Both the position numbers and the translations under genes were made by a program. Below, piece after piece: positions 58,029 through 64,000 of a stretch of 64,000 bases of DNA. The stretch comes from Eudromia elegans. Taxonomy: Eukaryota; Chordata; Aves; Tinamiformes; Tinamidae. The stretch covers positions 969,748 through 1,033,747 of the forward strand of contig PTEX01000164.1 in assembly GCA_003342815.1 (NCBI GenBank), written 5' to 3'. The first letter of the stretch is position 1. Every line of letters begins with the position of its first letter. Below the pieces are notes generated by a model. The model was not told the DNA's origin, did no database searches, and saw nothing but the letters and a program-made list of their open reading frames with translations.

Positions 58029-61000
58029 CTATTTAAATGTAAAAAATAAATATTTTACTCCAGAAATAACAATCATACAGGTCTGCAAAAACAGAGCCTG
58101 CCCAAAAGAAGGAAGAGCAAAAACCTCATAAAATCTGTAGCATTTTTCATCACAGTCCTTCATTGCATTTTGCTTCACAATAAACAGTAATTCAAACAAA
58201 GCAACACCTCTCTCCAAAGCTGCTGCTGAGACTATCAAACACACCAAGTAAAGGAACCTGGGAGCAAGGACAAATTAAAAATAACGAACCAGATTCTCAT
58301 ATGAAAGAAATCACTATGTAGCCACAGAAGTACTGGAACTATTTATGTTAACTGCCTGAATAACCCTGCTGGGTCAGAAGGTTTTAATTTAAAAGCTTAA
58401 ACTGAAAGGTTAAACTTACAGAAAACAGCAAGCCTACTACTCCGAAAGTCATTTCATGTAATAGAAGAATCCAACTAATACACCTTATCACTAAAAACAG
58501 TTGGGTGTTTTTTTAAATTATTGTTAAAGAATAAATAAAATGCTTATCTCTCTTTTGTAATTGTTAGCTGAAGATACACTTACATTTTTATGCAACATAA
58601 ATCAGCTATTCCAAACGCTCACATAACCTTTTACATATTTTGATCTGACAGGAAACTTTGCCTTGTTCCTCTTGGACACAATGCTTTAAGCATTACTAAA
58701 GAGCAAAATAAGTATTTGAAGACTGGAATTTCAGGTCTCGGTACACAAAATAAAATGAATATGTAAGATAAATTTATTCAAAAGATGACATTTAACCCCA
58801 GATGTCTACCAGACTGTCAACTTCTTATATTCTCTCCCCTTCGGGTAACACTTCCTGTCTTTTAAAGCTGACATAAATAGTGGCTGCCATGCTTTGCTGA
58901 CTGCCACAGACCATACAGTAGCACTTATCTGATGACACATTATGGCACTAGACTTTGTCACAGCTGTCAAGACTTCAACCATTTCCTTATGCTCCTTTGA
59001 AAATAATGTAATAATAGTATGAGACAATTCCTTCCCAAAACAAAAGCAGGGCCAGTGACTGCACAGCTCTGGTCCGATGCTGAATGCATAAAAAACCAAA
59101 ATGCACATCTTAGATCAATTTTAGAACTCTACTTCTCACTCTCCTTTTCTTCCTAATGTCATACCAGAGCATCATTATGACCTACAATTTTAATTCCAAG
59201 CCCTTCTCTAATGAAGAAACTCCAAATTGCGAGCTGTTAATATCCAGAAGAATTTCCCCTGGATTTCAGACAGATTATTCTTGCATGCAAATGAAGAACA
59301 AGTTCTTCATTCTCTCCTGGATGGAGAGGATTGAGTCTCACAGAAACCTTACTACCTTTTTATAGGATATTTCTACTGCTTCATTCCTACAGCTTGAACC
59401 TAAAGGATCCCCTTTGACTGGCACAGAATTCCAACCTGCATCATTCTTCAAACACATCAGCAAGCAGCCTAAGCACCCCAGTTTTCAATGCACTCCTATT
59501 TCATGAAGTATTCCTCAAGTACTGCAAGGAAGCGCATTGATAGTTTTAAAGCATAAACATAGTTTATTTCTTCCAGTAAGTGTTTTAACTTCAGAGAATA
59601 GCTGCTGTTGCATGCAATTTAAGAACATTGTTTTTCAGCTGTACAGTCTTTTTTGACACTCCCCATGTGTGTTACCCTTAAGCACAATTCTCTCATCCTC
59701 AGCACTTCTTCCTCTAGTCAAGTTAGAAAGTGTGCATCCCTTCCAAACATTTATTAAAAGAAGTTCAAAGTACTTAAGTCTTTTGCCTACCTTTTTGTTA
59801 AGTACAACTTCTATATTCTTTTCCAGTCTACCCCTCATTACCAGTCTCAAGAGAGGCTCAGCTCCTCAGGGAACTGCTCAGTCCTGTGCTTCCCATAGAC
59901 ACCTCACAGCTGAAACTCATCACTGGGTGGTGACAGGAAGCCAGAAATACACATCCTTCCTTTCCTGCAAGCCTCTGGCATCCCCGGTAAGTCTGAGGCC
60001 CTGGCACAGCCATATGATCCTTGCCTTCTTCCCCACACACTGCTTCTAGACTGGAAACATTGCTAGGAGGGTTCTGTGAAGATCAGCACCTGCAAAATCA
60101 ACTGTTGGGCCCTCATCTGCTCCAGGCCTCCAAGCAGCCCACAGCACAAAGAAGTCCTTTCAAATGTTGTTCAGTCACCACATAATCCTCCTGAGTATGC
60201 AGTGATTTCTTCTGATGTAAAGTCCAGTATATTTAGTTACCTTATCTACCATGCTTGAGCCAGTCTACCCATTTATTACTGCTGAAAGAGCTAGTGTCTT
60301 TCTTCCCTCCCAAACACATTCATGCATCCCATTTCACCAGTTCCTATGTTTGCCTGACCCTCTGAGAGATTTTTTCAGCATGCAGTTTCCTATTGCATTA
60401 ATTGAACCAGAAGGCCTGGCACTACAAGATGGGGTGCAGGGTGGGCAGCAGGTGAGAGAGAAGCAGGTGCCCCCCTTGCCATGCCTCAAGATACAGCTCT
60501 TCTCACTTCATAGGAAGCAGTTACAATGAAACAAGCACCTTTGAAGTAGATCGCCTAGTACAGGAACATATTTGATTCAGCAATGTGCTTTTAACTCTGT
60601 ACAAAACTATGCAAATCTTAAAACATTAAGAGAAAAGATTAGATTTCAACTTTTAAGGTGTAACAATTATTGCTTTACAACTTAATGAACTCTCAAAATA
60701 TGAGAGGTTATCAATGATTTTTGATAAAGGAAAATACATTAAATACCACAGCTGAGTTTATTTATAATTGATTGGTCCTTGTGCTTAAGTTATTAAACAT
60801 GCATTCTCTAGAGCTTCTTTCAGCATTTTAAAATAGAACCATAAAAGTATATTGTTGTTTTTATTCATAAACCTCCATTCATGCAAGAGAACTCTAGGAC
60901 TGAGATAAAAGCAGAGGTTATTCCTCTGGGAAATGTACACAGAATCAGAGCTACAAAACATGAACTGCCTTTTGCTAAAGAAATAACTTGGTGGTTTCAT

Positions 61001-64000
61001 CAATGTTTGCACTGGAGTAGTTGATGAAATGAACACAGCTTAGGGCTCCAATTCATAAGATGCAAATTGTTCAGTGATCTGCAGCAGGGGTAAGAGCTCC
61101 TGGCCAGGCGCCTTCCCTGCAGTTTAGCAGAATGAACATTCTTGCTACAGCGAGGAGGCCTGACTAACCACTGCCATAAATAACAGCTACCTGTCACCGC
61201 AAACCAGTCCTCCAAACTGTAATGGACGAGCGTGCCTGACAGCCCTAATGAGAAGGAGCTGAGGTAGCACAGCGTGATGGGGATGGGAGAGAGCTTAAAT
61301 CCAAAGTCTGACAGCTCATCAAATCAAACAAACGTAGCACACAAAACAGATTTTTGGACAGCTTTATCATGTGAGAAGGAAGACTAATCAAGCCAACATG
61401 CAAACAGCATGCTTAGACAGCAAAGCCTTAAAACTTTATCTTTTTATTGTTAACTTTTATTTTCCCATATTAATTAACCATTATAGAACAGAGACGGAGC
61501 AAACCTCATTCTGAAAAATGAGGAGAAAACTGGACTGTTTTCCTCCTCTGACAGCTCATGGGATTTGCATTTCCTCACTGCAACATGTTTTGGCCCCATA
61601 ACTTCTTCCTTCCACACAGACATAACGCAAGTAAAAGAAAGGGCTCTTCCTTTTTCTCGGAATAACCTTGATTCAGCTCCTGCTTCAAATCGTGCGTTAC
61701 ATCACCAATTAGTCTACCAATTTATCTTTCCAGTAATAATAATTTTAATAGGAGATAGTGGGTGTTAGTGACCTTCTAACTAATTAGACAAATCATGCAA
61801 TTTCTCTCTACTGTATTCAGAGTAATTTTACCTCTCTACTTTCTGAAATAAAAAGTTTTCTTCAGTACCTTCAACTTGTCTCAAATCAAAATAGTTTCTG
61901 TATAACTTTACAAGATAATAAAATCTACATATACACAAGATATACACAATGCATACTTTGAAGTTGAAAAACTCTACTGAAAACAGAAATGCAACAAGAA
62001 GAGACATACACAGCCTATTAGACATAACATCATCACTAGACCTCATTCAAGTCAGCAACTCAAACAAACGAAGACATATGAGCAAAGGAATACTATTAAT
62101 GCTTTCACTAACAGCAAGGTTCCCTTAAAGTCTCATGTACCCAAGAAACTCACACACATCCTGGAGCACCCCCCTCTCTATTCCCCTTCAGCTAAGACTC
62201 TCCTTTGTTTAATCAGGTAGAAATTTTTTTTATTGTCAGTACTATCTCAATCGTAACCTGTGATTGCTCCTTACCACACTAATGAACATTGCCCTCCAAT
62301 TCTTTTATTTCCAAATCAGTCTTTATTTATTTACTTGCTCTCCTTGGCCTCATATACAAGGTCTATGCATTCTGTGCAAGGACTATGCAACACAAACACG
62401 CTCAAATCTTGGTCCACAAATACAATTTCCCAGTGTCAACATAAGACTTTTTTTTTGTTTAGTCCTTTACTAAAAAGTCATACAACCTCAAATTGCCAAC
62501 CCGTATTCCCCTTCTTGTCCCAGAGTCTTAGTCTAATGCTTATCTCTTAAGCACTCTCAAACACACTTTTAGATTCCTAAAAGCAGACTTTCTGCACAGG
62601 TTATTTGAAACAGATGGAAAAAGACAGAGAGCCTTATCAGCTAACTTTAGAAACTAATATATGAATCTACAGAAATGGTAACATTGCTTTAATTCATACT
62701 TCCCACAAAATTATCATGCAATCATTGTGTTGTAAGTTTTTCTCCTGGGCAGGAAGAAGATAAAGTCCAGTTAAATACACTGTGGCACAACCACTGGTGT
62801 ATCAGATACCAAGCAGAAAAATTGGGTACAGGCCACTAGCTTGTATACATGTATGCCATTGTACAGTGAATAATAGCCAATTATGTAAAAAATTACATAT
62901 ACAATAATTAATATAATAAAAATGTAGAAGTAAAATACAGGCAGGGCAGAATATTTGGTTCCTATTTTAAGCTAATGAATTTCCCAAACTGCAGGAAAGA
63001 ATAACCTCAATTCTCACCTTTCATTCCTTCACAAAACTAATTCAATAAGAAACACACTTAGCTGTCAAATCCATCCTATTTCTTGAGCACTTGTCTGATC
63101 AGAAAACAGAATAAGGACCGAGTAATCTTTGGAGGGAGGAGAGGAAAAAAAATTAACATTGCTGGATTTTATGGAGAAGAATCTTATTTGAGAAGAATGC
63201 TTCTGACATTTATCACAACCATAAACTGACACTTCAAAAGGAAAAAAGACGACAGCTTACAAGGCAGAGGTTAATTCATTTTTGTTTAATTTATTTAATC
63301 TATTTATTTTTTTAAAAGCTCATTCACATCAATCTAGTCCTGGAGTGATCTCTCAGGTGTATCATTTGCAACAACTGCAGCTTCACTCTCAAAGATTTGC
63401 AAGGTTTAAAAGAAAAGTCAAATTCTCCTCTTTCATGTGCTTGTGACTTACTACAGGTAAGTACAGCATTCTGAAAAGGAATTGTTTCCACAGCCTTTTT
63501 TCCACAGAAGGGTTAAAGATAACAGGAGTAAACAAATTATGGAATTCAACAGATCTACAGGCTGTTTTCTGGTTGATCATCAGTATTGAAGACTGAACTT
63601 AATATCTTGAGAAAAATACCCAGTAAGATAATATTGGCTAACTGAAATCCACTGTTAAAGATACAGGCACCTGTTCCCAGGCCGCAGGTTTAGCATCACC
63701 CTTGCAAGCTCAATTTAAGGAATGACCAGCTAATAGCAGCAAAGTGCAAGGAAGCAATAGCAATATAAACAAATTCACCTCTCAGATAAAATAGCAGGAG
63801 TTAGACATAGAATAAAGTTAATAAACACTTCATTTACACCTTTAGAGTCCTCATAATGGTAGCACCTCTATTTTCTCCTCCCTTTCACATTTTACCAGCT
63901 CCCAATCTTTATTATAACTTCTCTGGACAATCAAAATTTAAAACTACAAAACAAGAATTTCCATATTTTAACATTTCTCCTCCTTATTTTAGATGAGTGA
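58029..64000 (-). other. PARG intron running to the right edge
   Basis: This region is upstream of the first PARG exon in the window. I searched on the minus strand for the expected preceding segments (motifs such as FTALIDFWDK, LKYNVAY and HYKDLWDN) and found none. The longest open frame, at 59669-60049 on the plus strand, gives a low-complexity Ser/Leu-rich product with no recognisable similarity. A long intron is the simplest reading. Confidence 0.65.

Noticed and set aside
59669..60049. 126-codon plus-strand frame in the right-hand PARG intron
   Set aside because: The product is Ser/Leu-rich low complexity with no similarity I recognise, no flanking splice pattern and no promoter signal. 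Chance is enough.
60000..60130. Possible second CR1 fragment around ggccctggcacag
   Set aside because: Only a short match to the CR1 3' region is visible and the sequence after it does not follow the family.

Overview
This window is vertebrate nuclear DNA and most likely avian. It is AT-rich, with short exons separated by kilobase introns and canonical GT-AG splice sites. It has one sharp CpG island and one recognisable CR1-type retroposon remnant. No prokaryotic, viral, CRISPR or operon-like structure is visible. The bird assignment rests on protein similarity, compact intron and intergenic sizes and the CR1 remnant, so another sauropsid is not excluded. Residue numbers for human proteins are from memory.

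Two genes lie on the minus strand, head to tail, so transcription runs from high to low coordinates. The left one (about 10.23 kb down to the left edge) is the 5' end of an E1 subunit gene of the 2-oxoglutarate dehydrogenase complex. It has a CpG-island promoter, a non-coding first exon, a start-codon exon (5698-5932) and a second coding exon (917-1096), and then runs off the window. Its position next to PARG matches human OGDHL, yet the visible residues look more like OGDH. The right one (58028 down to 24331) is the 3' part of PARG, poly(ADP-ribose) glycohydrolase. Eleven consecutive coding exons, all in compatible phase, give 402 residues covering nearly the whole macrodomain-type catalytic core and the stop codon. 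The 5' half of PARG lies beyond 64 kb.

Layout: 1-916 OGDHL-type intron 3 (partial); 917-1096 exon 3; 1097-5697 intron 2; 5698-5932 exon 2 with the start codon; 5933-10127 intron 1; about 9.84-10.3 kb CpG island with exon 1; about 10.3-22.6 kb intergenic with a CR1 fragment; about 22.6-24.33 kb probable PARG 3' UTR; 24331-58028 PARG exons and introns; 58029-64000 a PARG intron with no exon recognised.

The two proteins do not form a known pathway. One feeds the mitochondrial TCA cycle and the other removes poly(ADP-ribose) chains. Their adjacency is shared synteny, not functional clustering. I found no convincing undescribed system. The points most worth checking are the OGDH-like N-terminus at an OGDHL-syntenic locus, a GC-AG intron in the PARG catalytic region, a codon-repeat acidic C-terminus in PARG, and an in-frame open extension upstream of one PARG exon.
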